Assembly (NCBI GenBank): GCA_023375675.1
Contig: JALQBC010000006.1
Coordinates: forward strand, 186,001-250,000
DNA: 64,000 nt
Direction of reading: 5' to 3'
DNA from: Cytospora piceicola
Lineage: Eukaryota; Ascomycota; Sordariomycetes; Diaporthales; Cytosporaceae
The first letter of the stretch is position 1. Every line of letters starts with the position of its first letter. The notes beneath the pieces were generated by a model, which saw only the letters and a program-made list of their open reading frames with translations, was not told where the DNA came from and did not search any database. This document shows positions 48,149 to 59,134 of the stretch, piece by piece. The translations under genes and the position numbers were made by a program.

Positions 48149-51100
48149 ATGGCTAACTCGATGGCCCCCGATGAGCCCTCTCTGGTCATTGGCCAGGAGG
48201 AGTCTGATCCTTTCGTCTCCAGTTCCAACCCTATAAACCATCGATTTCTCAACCACGACTCGCATACCTCTGCCCTCGGCTCTGGCGCATCACCCGCCTC
48301 CGCGAAGCAAGCCTTGGAGGCTCATCTTGCTGACACCGATCGGCGCATGGAGGAAGCGGGCAAACTCGGCACGGCTTTGGTTCAACAGCGCAGGGAGCTC
48401 GAGGAGCGTTTGAAAGAGGTGGAACAACTGGAGACCGAAGATGAGATATCGTCAGACCTCAAGCAGAAGCTCATGGTTATCGAAAAGGACTACAATGAAG
48501 TCGCCCGAGATAGTGCCAGGGCCTTTGTGCCTAAGCAGCGCATGTCAAGTTATGAAGTGTCCGCGGGTATGCCGTTCACCCCGGATAAGGGCGCTGTCAG
48601 GGTGAGTTATTGCGTATTCCCATTAGACAAGTGTTCCGAGCTGACCATGTGTTCAGAGGTCCGTCAGCCCTTCCAAATTCGAAAAGTTTGAAAGCCTAGC
48701 CACAGGATCCCCGAGCAAGTTCAGTGTCCCGAACCGCAAGATGCGCAATCAGCCCACCAACCGCATCCACGACATCGAGTTTGCTGCCGAAATCAGCACA
48801 TCCCTAATTACTCAGGTCCGAAACCTGCAGGCTCTCCTGCAAGAGAGGGATGAAGAGGTCAAGGATCTGAAGGCGGATAAGTCGGACCTCCAGGTGGAAG
48901 TGGAAGGCTTTCAACAGCGCATGAGAAACTTGGACGAGAGCGAAAGTCGGTATAAAGATGAGAACTGGAATTTGGAGACGCAGATCCAGGAGCTCATGGC
49001 CGCTCAGAGGGAGGCAGCTGACCGCGAGAAGAAGCTGACCAACTCGCTGAACCTCCTTCAGGCTGACAAGAACTCGACTCAGCGAGAACTGGACGAGATC
49101 AAGTCTGCCCATTCAAAACTTGCCGAAGACCATGCAGCAATGGTCAAGCACCACGACATCGAGCTTGGTACAGCAAAGCGCAATGCAGTGATGGCCGAGG
49201 GCGAGCGTGTAGCCATGCAGCGCAGAATTGAGGAATTGGCCAGCCAGAACCAGGAGCTTGCCAAGGCTATCTCGCTGGAGAGAGGAAGGGCTAGCACACG
49301 CAACACTCCCTCCGGAAGCAGTGAAGATGACCTCGAGAACGCCGGTGGCAACATGACGCCGGAGCACTCTCCGCCCCCTTCGCCAATCAAGCCGACTCCC
49401 AGACACTCGATGCTCGAGACCGAGACCCTGAAGACCTCTCTACAGCATGCCCAGCGCACAATCCAGAGTCTTCGCACAAACGTCCACCGAGAGAAGACCG
49501 AAAAGCTCGAACTGAAGCGACTACTCCAGGATGCCAGGGACGAACTCGAGAAGATGCGCAGTGATCCAGTGGAGCGACCTCACCAGAGGCGTGCCCGTGA
49601 AGCCAAGTCTCGAGAGTTCAAGAAGCCCGCGAAACTCGATAAATTGGGTACTGCTCGCGCCCCCAAGGCCGAGATCCTGCATTTCGAAGATCCAGAGTGG
49701 GAGGAGGTAGCAACTCAAAAGGGCTCTCCCCCTGGAGGATTCTTGTCTCGGTTGGCCGATGTTCCTTTGCCATCTACTGAATCGGACGAGTTCGAAACAG
49801 CCAACGAGGCGAACGAAACCACTGATGCCTTCGAGACTGCTCATGAACGAGGCACGGAGACGGACGATTTCCAAACTGGTGCTGAGAACTTCACCGACTC
49901 TGACGACACAGAAATTGAGAGTCCCTCGAGGAGGGCCGGGGCAAGGTCCAATGCTCTTAAGCGGGCACCTATATTCGCGGCTAATAAGCAGTACACTTAT
50001 GAGAGTACTGCGTCTACGTCTGCTAGCGAAGACGAGGGAGACTACATGGACCCCACAAGAACTCCAGGCTCGCCCACCCAGAAAGCGAGACTGCGTGTCG
50101 GTCGCGGTACTCTCTCCCAGCGGCCTAGACAATTCAGCGAAGGGACCATGCAGGGCAGTCCTGCCAGCCACCCCAACAGCAGTTTCTCCGGCCCCAGCGG
50201 TATGCCCCAACAGAGCTTGTTCGCCGAGCTTAATGAGTTCGAAGGCAGTGATGAGGACTCCGTCACCAATACACCAGGCCAGAGGAGTATTCGATCTGTT
50301 AGCATTCGCTCTGTCACGCCGGGCTCTACTGCTAGAGGCCGAACCCATTCGCCGGCTTCTACCGTGCCAGCAGTACCGGCCATACCTAAGGTCATCATGG
50401 TGGACAGCGGTATGATGACGGATCCGGTGGACATGCAACCAGTCGCCGAATCTCTGTCACCTGTGGATGCTGTAACTTCCCAGAGACCCATGTCCTTGGA
50501 TACAGTCGTCAGCGCTGTTCAGGACCGGCCTCTGTCGATGTACAGCGATGCCAGCGCTCAGTACGACATGGATGAGAGACTTTCCCAATTCCCAGCCCCC
50601 CCGGCTGCGCCAACGTCCATCGGCAATATACCAACGCCGTTCCTCCCTCCGCCACAGAGACTCGGCATGTCCAGTGTCTATGCTGAGGAGATCGTGCCTC
50701 GGGCTGAGCCTGAACCTGAACCCACCCTTCCCCCCAGGCTTGGTCTTTCTGACGTGGTCTTTGAGCACATTGAGCCGCTTGCTGAGCCTCAGGCCCCGCC
50801 TCCAAGCCTCGGCATGTCCCATGTGGTAGCCGAAGATATCGAGCCAATCGCTGAGCCAGAGATTCCGCCCCCGGCACCACCTACCTTGTCGGTGTCGTCA
50901 ATCGTTGCGGAGCATGTCGAACCAGTGGCTGAGCCTGAGAAGCCACTGCCTCCGCTGGCGTACTCATCGATATCCTCTTCGGAGGTGGAACCGATAGCTG
51001 AAGCCGAGCGCGAGCCAGAGATCGTCCGCATTGTCGAATATGTGGAGGCACCTAAGCCTCCACCGCCGACACTAGAGTTTTCTCCAATATCCTCGTCAGA

Positions 51101-53822
51101 AGTTGAGCCTGTGGCGGAGGCTGAACGTGAACCGGAGGTTCTTCGTGTCGTCGAATATGTGGAAGCGCCCAAGCCTCCACCGCCGACTCTAGGATACTCT
51201 TCGATATCATCTACAGATGTGGAGCCTGTGGCCGAGGAAGAGCGGGAGCCAGAGATACTTCGTATAGTCGAATATGTGGATGCGCCCAAGCCCCCACCAC
51301 CGACATTGGCGTTTTCCTCGATCTCGTCCGCAGAAGTAGAGCCTCTGGCTACACCTGAGCGTGAGCCGCAAATTGTTCGGGTTGTCGAGTACGTGGATGC
51401 ACCCAAGCCACCCCCTGCAGAGCTGTCATACTCTGCACTCATGGCTGAGAATATCGAGCCGCGGGTAGAGCCTGAAGCTCCTCTACCTCTCCTATCCGTG
51501 TCTTCGATAACGTCGGAACAAGTGGAGCCAAGAGCTGAGCCTCGACCACTCCCACCAAGCCTTTCCCTGTCTTCTGTCGTAACGGAGGATATTGAGCCAA
51601 AAGCAGAACCTCAGCCGGCACTCTCTGTCTCTGCTATTGCCTCAGAGCATGTGGAGCCAGTGGCTGAGCCTCAAGGCCTGCCACCAACCTTGTCTGTGTC
51701 GACAATCCTCTCTGAACAGGTTGAGCCTGTCACTCCCGTGGAGACCAAGGTTGTTCCAGAGAAGCCCAAGGCTGCTGTGCTCGACTTCTCGACAATTCAG
51801 TCATTGGAGACTCAGCCCATCGAGCCTGGACACTCCATCCTCGGCAAGCCCGTTCTTGCTCCTCTCGGCTTCTCTGCCATCGAAGCTCTCGAAACCGAGC
51901 CTATCGCACCTAGAAGCCCGAAGAGTCACGGCCTCGTCGTTCCTCGCGATCAGGAAGAGCGCCCAGTGACCCCGTCAAAGGGCATCTTCGGGTCGATATT
52001 TGGATTTGGCAAGAGCAAGGAGCCTGAAGCCCCATTCATCGCCGAGGATGAAACTAGGCAATCACCGAGTGATACTCCTTTGGCAGAGACGCCTGAGTCT
52101 CAGCGTCCATTCAAGGAGATCTCGGCGAACATTGGAACCAAACCTACTCGCAAGGATCATGTCCAGCTATCTGACTCTGCTGCTCAGACTTCCCTGACTG
52201 CCGAAGCAATTGATCAAATGCTCCACGCTAAGCGCCAACCACTGCCGCGGCTTGCTCACCAAAAGTCAGACTCACTTGCGAGCGTGAACAGCCTTGGATC
52301 GCCAGGCACCGTTCGCATCCAGAGGTCACACGAAAGCCTTGACAACATTTCCAGGCCAAAGGGCAGGATGGTGGACACAGGCGTCGAGTCTACTTCTGAG
52401 GCTGCTTCTTGGCGACCGGGTAGTGCGATGAGCACTCGGGCATCATTGAGGAATGCGCCACCACTGCCGCCGAACCATAGAGAGGCCATCGAGGCCGCAA
52501 GAACAGGCACTGCTAACAGTGGTCATGGTACAATCGGAAGCATGGGCCCGCCGCTCTACCCTGCATCTGCATACAAGAACTCCATGGCCAGGCCTAGGAC
52601 ACCAGTGTCTCAACACCTTTCCGTCAACAACAGTGGCAAGGGCAGCCCCACGCCTCGGCAAGACAGAATGAGCTCCGCTCATGGCATGGCGGATCTTCTT
52701 CACTCGCCAAACCGGCTCACTGCGAGAAGTCGAAAGTCATCCGTCTCGTCATTCGCTTCCGAGGTGGATGCTCGTTTCAGTGGGATTGGCGGAATGGGCA
52801 TGGGTGCACATGGCTTCGGACCCAACACAGATCCGCGCATGATCCAAGCCATTACTCAGACCATGATCGGTGAATACTTGTGGAAGTACACTCGTAAGAC
52901 AGGCCGTGGCGAGATGTCGGAAAACAGACATCGTCGTTACTTCTGGGTCCACCCGTACACCCGTACACTGTACTGGAGTGACAGGGACCCAACAACTGCT
53001 GGCAGGTCCGAGCTCCGAGCCAAGAGCGTGGCCATCGAAGCGGTTCGTGTCGTCACGGACGACAACCCTATGCCTCCTGGGCTGCACCGCAAGAGTCTTG
53101 TCATCATCTCACCAGGACGAAGTGTCAAGTTCACCTGTACGACCGGTCAACGGCACGAAACCTGGTTCAATGCCCTCTCTTACCTACTGCTCCGCACCAA
53201 TAGCGAAGGTGAGGCAGACACGGAGGAGCTGGCGAGTGGCATCACCAGAGAGGACGTTGATGAGTTCAACCCGGGGGCACGATCCCGTGCAGCTCCCTCC
53301 ATCTCGTCGTACAACTCCCATGGAACCCGCAACCATGCCATGAACCTAGACGTACCTACGTTGACACCTAACCACAAGAAAGCAACGTCTGCGGGCAGTG
53401 TTTCAAAAGCAACACTCACGGGACGGCTTAGCGGATACTGGAAGTCGACTCATGACTCTTTGAGCGGCCTAAGGAGCCGCAGCGGTGTCCATGATCAGAC
53501 CAGCCTCTATGAGAACGACGAGGTGCATGACAGCGCTGAGGATTTGAGGCAAATGTACGAGAAACAGGACAGGGAGTCCGACAGATTGGACAACGTCAGA
53601 GCTTGTTGCGAGGGTAAGCAAAATCCATGGGAGATACCGTCTACATGTCCGTAAGCTAACAAGTAACGCGCAGGAAAACATGATGTTGGCACTCTGACCA
53701 AGGGGAAAGGCAGTCGCCATTCACATCACCCTCAAACACATGAGGGCGCATCTATCCACTCACACCCAAGCCGCACAAGCACACCCGGCCCTTCATTAGG
53801 CACGGTTATATCTAGGACATGA
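48149..53822 (+). CDS. apsA: Cortical nuclear-migration protein, ApsA/Num1 type, with PH domain
   Basis: Anchors dynein and microtubules at the cell cortex for nuclear positioning in hyphae (roles known from Aspergillus ApsA and yeast Num1). Three exons (48149-48601, 48657-53613, 53674-53822) give 1852 residues. An N-terminal coiled coil covers about residues 60-390. A long Ser/Pro-rich middle follows. The repeat zone (about 820-1195) has two types of unit: VEPxAEPExPPPxLSxSSI, and a larger 39-residue unit EREPEIxRxVEYVxAPKPPPPTL. A C-terminal PH domain (about 1550-1667; YLWKYTRKTG, RYFWVHPYTRTLYWSDRDP) should bind plasma-membrane PI(4,5)P2. The tail is His/Ser-rich. Repeat number varies between species, which fits the family. 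The start precedes a conserved coiled-coil exon. Confidence 0.93.
50660..51790. repeat. In-frame coding repeats of the ApsA-like gene
   Basis: About 1.1 kb of tandem Glu/Pro-rich units. The clearest part, about 51004-51420, is a 117-bp unit in roughly four copies, encoding EREPEI..VEYV.APKPPP. Copies differ mainly at third positions, so selection appears to keep the protein pattern. Confidence 0.85.
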
Positions 53823-55102
53823 TTGACAATTGTCATCATTGCCGCAACTCAAGTCACTCACTGATTAATTTTCCTTGTATCAACCACATATACGGCATCT
53901 AGCAGGTCACCAATATCCAGAAACTGCTGCGCCTGCCATGACCACCTCACTGGAGTCTTCTATATTTTTATTGCGAGAAAAGCAAACGAACTCAACGCCT
54001 CAAATCTCACGAAGTTGACGATGCCAGTTTTCCTTTGTGTGTCCAGCATGGAAACACTCAGCCTCCTATTGATCTTGCTCCTATGAGTGGTTCAACAAAC
54101 CACACTAATCAGCAATCTCGGTCCCCGGAGCTTCTGCTTACCGTTCATATGTGAGGTTCGCCTCTGTATGAAAACAAACAAAAAAGAAAACTAAAAAAAA
54201 CAAGGGCCACTGGGATGCTATACCAGAAGGGCACCTCCCACTGGATTTGAACACAAACAGGAGTGGCAGGCTGGAAGGAAGGGATTTTTTTTGAAGCGGT
54301 CCCGAGCTATTATCTTGGGACCTTTTACTAGAAAGCTTTTCTAACTTGCCACTTCCCACGTGGCTCTTTTTCTTGCTATTTTCCGCTTGGTTGTCACAAT
54401 GGTGGAGACACGTTAGGCTGCGGTTCGGAGTTCCATGTGCCGGCATCGAGGCGAGATTGCTCGTTGTTGCATCTCGGCCAGGGAAGGACGAGGTTTGAGG
54501 CAGACAGGGAGGAGGTAGTAGTAGTCTTCCATTTGTGTGGGTGGGCGGGTGATATAATCGCAGCAGCAGAGGTAGACTTGCTCTTGATGACTGAATGATG
54601 ATTTCTAAAAATACCAATTTTTGAAGAGCGATCAATCGTCCTGCGAACATTTATTCTGCTGCATTCTTCCCCTGGCCATGATGTCCAAGCCCGACCACTC
54701 CCGATCCTTGCCAAGCTCCATGGCCCTGACCACACCGAGTGCGAGAGGCTATACGCATGGCTACGATGTCCCCACCCTCGTGATTCTGGTCCTGCCGTAT
54801 TATAGCTTCCTGCGGTGATAGCTCGAGACGTAACTTATATTATTTGAATCCTTACGATCATACTAGGGAACGGACCTGGCCGTGCTTATCGATCCTGCCT
54901 TGTATGGCTACAACAATTACCTTGATACGTCTGGTTCTGACGACGACTTCTCGACAGCCCTACGAAGGGCCAGACGGGAGGCCGAGAGGCTATCCCCAAG
55001 GCGATTCTGTGGAGGTTGATTGGACCTATGCACGAGGTACTTATTTTTAGTGAGGTTTTACATATAATTTGGAAGTCCTAACACAACGGGTGGCCCAGGC
55101 AT
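53823..55102. other. Intergenic, no gene seen
   Basis: Includes the 3' region of the ApsA-like gene. A 170-codon minus-strand frame (54138-54650) is low in complexity and rejected. Beyond 54.6 kb the window enters a repeat-rich zone. Confidence 0.55.
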
Positions 55103-55555
55103 CTAGATATGATCGTTCCACTCCCGGTCCTGAGCAGCCACATCGTCATGTATTTCCGAGTGGTATTCTGGACCGGTCCTAAAAGTAGCTAACCCCCATC
55201 GCTGCTGGTGTCGCCGCATTCCCATGATGGTGTCCTCCACAGACGAGGGTGTGGTTGATCTAGACGATGAACAGCACCTCCGGGCCAAGGCGTGCTCCCT
55301 TCTGACTGCCTTCCATGCCGTTCCCTGAGGATGCGGTAGGGGACGAACTCTGCGTATGGTTGGTCGAGGGAGTTGCTCTGGTCCTGGCATGAATGCGCGA
55401 GGGCGAGGTCTTCTCAGCACCTGAGCTTCCTCTTCCACCAGCTCGCCAAAGACACGGCTTGGGACAGGCTCATCATCACTGTTCTCCGTCTCGACGGGAG
55501 CCTCAGATATAGGAGCTATTGGCGGTCTCATCCTCATACGGTGCAGTGTTGGCAT
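55103..55555 (-). CDS. Hypothetical Arg/Pro-rich frame next to the helicase relic
   Basis: A 150-codon frame with an ATG at 55555. The first third is acidic (ETENSDDEPVP), the middle is Arg/Pro-rich (VLRRPRPRAF), and the end is more ordered (WGLATFRTGPEYHSEI). It is on the same strand as, and downstream of, the helicase relic, so it may be a fragment of the same element. I recognise no family. Confidence 0.3.
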   Translation of the reverse strand: MPTLHRMRMRPPIAPISEAPVETENSDDEPVPSRVFGELVEEEAQVLRRPRPRAFMPGPEQLPRPTIRRVRPLPHPQGTAWKAVRREHALARRCCSSSRSTTPSSVEDTIMGMRRHQQRWGLATFRTGPEYHSEIHDDVAAQDREWNDHI

Positions 55556-55619
55556 AGGCGCTGCCAGTATAGGATTTGATCTCTAAACCGTCTGCCCTCC
55601 TTAGCTTGGTGTAGCATCT

Positions 55620-56250
55620 AACAAAAGGACTATTCCCTTCTGCACCCCGGGGCAAGAACTGAGGGCGTGGGTGTCTGTGATCTGCGCGGGCAGGGCAAAG
55701 AGGTTCTCAACTTGAAGGGTGCACCGTCCGTTGCTGAATGTTCCATGGACGAGAGCGGGAGGTTTGGCGTAGGTTGCGGACGATCGCATTCGTTTATAGC
55801 CGGCAGGTCGTGCTGTAAACATGTCAATACATACGATGTAGAGGGGAGGCGGTTCCAACTTCCTGTAGTGTTACTTGCCAATTGCCCAACTCTGCGATTC
55901 GTAGGCCAGCCAGGGTCTTCACCAACACCACTAGTAGACAACGGGGCATCATCTTGGGCACCTCCTTCGGATCGACATCAGGCGCTCACGCGATATCGTA
56001 GATGTAGCCCGTGGCACCGTTGGCCATGCCGGTCTTGGACCAAAGGTCCTCCGTCAACATCACATGTCCGCCGCGACGAAGCATTCGAGGGGAAGTCGGT
56101 CGTGAAGAATTGCAGCGTCCTCAGTGTCGACAAAAGCAGCCGGTACCGCGATTGTCAGCCTGGACATGGTGTTGGATCTGTAAGAGTATTGATTAGCTCT
56201 TGATTGTCGAGCCTCGAGGATATAAGGACAGACGAAGCCAAGAGACATCT
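55620..56250 (-). pseudogene. PIF1-like helicase remnant
   Basis: On the minus strand, 56062-55988 reads VMLTEDLWSKTGMANGATGY then IYDIA, which matches the conserved region near the C-terminus of PIF1-type helicases (VML..NLW...GLVNGA.G.V.DI). Upstream (ILHDRLPLECF) and downstream pieces are also in a plausible order but in shifted frames, and a stop follows DIA. No Walker motifs are in this stretch, so only the C-terminal part survives. PIF1-like genes are carried by Helitrons and are also found as free fungal copies; I cannot tell which this is. Confidence 0.6.
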
Positions 56251-56403
56251 AGTCGACAGACCTTACTTGGTCTCTCTCCCTTCACCCGCTCTATACCGTC
56301 GAGATCCAAAGTCTGTTAGGGTCCAGGGAGTTCAAATAAGATACGCGAACGGGGTACGTACCTACTTTAATTTACAGCTGCCCAGGTGCTTATATAGGTA
56401 GCC

Positions 56404-56437
56404 TGGGACAACCGCCTATACATTGGGACAACCGCCT
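56404..56437. repeat. Two copies of TGGGACAACCGCCT
   Basis: A 14-bp exact direct repeat at 56404-56417 and 56424-56437, possibly part of a degraded LTR. Confidence 0.85.
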
Positions 56438-56747
56438 GTGCTTCTATAGCAAGGGTCGTCAAGATATCAGTTCATAATATGCACAGGAGACCACAGACCT
56501 CATGAATATAGATACAAGTCCTGATAAAGTTAACAGGCAGCTATGCTGTTTCCTTTCTCCTTCCAGTCTTAAACAAGTAGGCAGCTTACTACACACCTCC
56601 TTCCTTATCTCTTCACACAAACAAAGTCAAAGAGCTATTAATCCATACGTCTATCAAGTCCCTACATCAATACAACTTCCATACACTACCCAAGTGGATT
56701 CTCGACAGACTACGCTGCTTCCAAGTCCTCTGCGGCCAAACTCCTGT

Positions 56748-57560
56748 ATGGATAACGCAGCAAGAGCGAAGGCTGAGGCTATGGATGCACACATAGTTAG
56801 CCCTGGCGATATCGTGGATACCAAGTATTATGGTGGTTATGTCCAGCGCGCTATGGGGAGTGTTTTCCTCTAGCAGGATACACCCGACTCGGAAACTGAA
56901 TATAACCTCTCCCAAGACCACTACAACGAAGCCAGGGGCTTCCTTGCGGACCACAATGGTAATTGCCGGTAACTATATACACAAGGCCCCTCCCAGCCTC
57001 CAGGCGGAAAGCTAATCCACCACTATGGGTACAGCTACAGCGGCATGACCAGGCGCCTGAGTGCCCAATCGAATGCTGGACCCAGAAGAAACCATAGCCT
57101 TTGCGAGGGCATGGGTTAAGGAAAAGAGGTGGACCGGAGAACCGTACGACCTCGTAGACGAAAAGTTGAGGGCACTCATGGACCTCTGCTGCTACAGCGG
57201 CATTGAGCCAGACCAATTTTACGCTGTGATTCCACGAATTCTTACAGGCCGGGCAGAGATATACTACATCCACTACATTGGCACGATGGACAACTTCGCT
57301 ACGGCCTACACGAAGCTAGAGACTTATTTCGAGACGGATACTAATCGCCAGCAGTACTACAGCGATTGGACCAGCACTACATTCAGCAACCTTCGACATG
57401 ACAAAGAGAATATGGACAAGAGCCCCCGAGAAGTTGTCCGGATTATGCTAGACAAGCTACATCTATGCCAGCCGTCCCATGTGAGAGACTCTTCCAGGAT
57501 CTCCATTCGTCTCTCGAACTGTCCCTCAAGTGAGGGAGTAGTGCTGGCGTTGTTTCACTC
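56748..57560 (+). pseudogene. Copia gag, N-terminal half, broken
   Basis: Begins at the ATG at 56748 (MDNAARAKAEAMD) and is interrupted by a stop at about 56872. The main open part starts at 57061. DEKLRALMDLCCYSGIEPDQ, ILTGRAEIYYIHYIG, and REVVRIMLDKLHLCQ are typical of copia gag. After 57480 an internal deletion joins LCQ to a piece that matches later gag (ERLFQDLHSSLEL), in a shifted frame. Confidence 0.75.
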
Positions 57561-57652
57561 AAGAGCGCCCTGATGATGATGTCTATCATCTTGACAGCTG
57601 ATACAGCCATAACCGCCAGAGAGGAGGTCCCAGATAGAATATTCCTAAACGA

Positions 57653-58035
57653 AAGGTCTGGGAACTGAAAAAGACAATATATGGATTGAAGCAGGCCCCA
57701 AGGGAATGGTGGCTCAAGTTGTCAACACAACTCATGACATGGGGATGGAGGAAACCTCCCTACGAGCCCTGCGTCTTTGTGAAAGAAGGAGTTACCATCG
57801 GCATCTAGGTGGACGATCTACTCATCACGGCACGATCCGTAACGGACATGGCGAGACTCAGGGAACTGTTGAACCAAAACTTTGGAAAGGAGGAATACGG
57901 CAAAGTAACATTGTACCTGGGCATCCTGATTTTCTAAGAAGAAGATGGCATCACACTACACCAGGAACACTACGCAAGAAAGGTCTTGGAACGGTTCAAT
58001 CTGACAAAAACAACCAAGAGGCACACACAAGCCAC
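57653..58035 (+). pseudogene. Copia reverse-transcriptase fragment inside gag
   Basis: One frame reads VWELKKTIYGLKQAPREWW, a hallmark of Ty1/copia RT (RVT_2), and later VDDLLITA, the catalytic-site motif. Stops are at 57806-57808, just before VDD, and at 57935-57937. It lacks the rest of RT, integrase and RNase H. Confidence 0.85.
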
Positions 58036-58064
58036 TTGCATGACCTGACTGCTTCCGAGGGAAT

Positions 58065-58480
58065 AGTTCAGGCTTCCGCGGAAGGACTTTCCGTAATAAC
58101 TATCGCGACAATAAGCGACGACAACCATATCGGAAGAAGAAGTGCTTCGTCTGCGGCAACGACGGATGTTGGTCAACCAAACACATACTGCGAATACGAC
58201 GATGAGTATCCTACAGAGGAAGGCTTCGCAGCCTTTCTAGCTAAACTACGAAGGCCATAAGGTTGCGCATAGTCTGATTAGCCTCAGCTTGTCCTACGAA
58301 GATCCGGATGATAACGACAGGGCCTACATGTGCGATGACGAGAGAGAGGCCGCGAACTACCTGATAGATACGGCATTTATACACTCTATTACCGGCGTTG
58401 AAGACGATAAGTTAGAAACGAGGATGCCGTTGTCCCGGCATTACAATTTACACTTCAGGGATGCTATTCGAAGCTAACAT
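58065..58480 (+). pseudogene. Copia gag, C-terminal half with zinc knuckle
   Basis: A basic FRGRTFRNNYRDNKRR run leads into KKCFVCGNDGCWSTKH (58137-58184), the CCHC-like knuckle common in Pezizomycotina copia gag. A frameshift follows, then another open stretch (SYEDPDDNDRAYMCDDE) that ends at about 58477. Confidence 0.75.
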
Positions 58481-58488
58481 CCCAGAGT

Positions 58489-58560
58489 ATTATGCCAGAT
58501 ACAGGAGCAACCGATTCTCTACGGCAGGTCACGATAAATACATCGCCCTGCACCGTGAAG
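58489..58560 (+). pseudogene. Copia aspartic-protease motif remnant
   Basis: IMPDTGATDS at 58489-58518 contains the D-T-G-A catalytic motif of retroviral-type proteases. The frame shifts immediately afterwards, so only the active-site motif remains. Confidence 0.6.
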
Positions 58561-59134
58561 ACCCTGATGGATAATTTATGGGGTGGCGAAGTCATCAAGT
58601 GCGGCAAGGGATCACGATGGTCATCCCTCGGCACCGTCACTCTTTAAGACACATTCGGCCTTCTATGAAAGTAGCTGTCAATGGCTTGTCCGGTATGTAA
58701 GCTCTCATTTCTATCAGTTGCTCCAGGGCCCGACCGACCCACGCGTTCATGATCATATTGAGAAGCTAGATCAGATGGCTACTACCAAATGCGTCCTCAG
58801 TGCTAAAGGTAGCAAGGAACCAGATGCCGCGTGAAAGATCAGAGGTACGCCATATCGGCCTGTGACCATCGTCCCAGTAGCCTAAGTTGTAAAGACCCAG
58901 GCGATCTTCGGTACCCCTTCGAGGACGGCACGGCTCAGGCGTATAACAAGCCCTTGAGACCCACGGCCTCTGGTCTAATTCTCTTCTGGTTCCTTTATAA
59001 ACCAGTCTCTGTTCGCTCTGCATAGCAGCACCTGGAATACCAACTATCTCGCCTCCAAATACTCTTTGAACCTATCGTGAACCATCCCGCCTGGCTGTAT
59101 TTCCCCAGGCTATTACAATTTTGATTCCTCTCTT
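58561..59134. other. No gene seen between two element relics
   Basis: Short frames only. A stretch with mixed stops may be further decayed pol sequence, but I see no motif. Confidence 0.45.

Larger units (their letters stand above)
56404..58560 (+). mobile_element. Degenerate Ty1/copia retrotransposon with rearranged order
   Basis: The stretch holds, in order, gag N-terminal part, a reverse-transcriptase fragment, the gag C-terminal part with a zinc knuckle, and a protease-like motif. In intact copia elements RT lies after the protease and integrase. Frameshifts and stops are frequent. No LTRs or integrase were found. Short direct repeats TGGGACAACCGCCT at 56404 and 56424 mark its left side. 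Confidence 0.75.

Noticed and set aside
54238..54265. Possible tRNA T-arm (GTTCAAATCC on the minus strand)
   Set aside because: The stem does not pair and no cloverleaf can be drawn around it.
54138..54650. 170-codon minus-strand frame
   Set aside because: Low-complexity, with homopolymer-rich ends and no domain; lies just past the 3' end of the ApsA-like gene.
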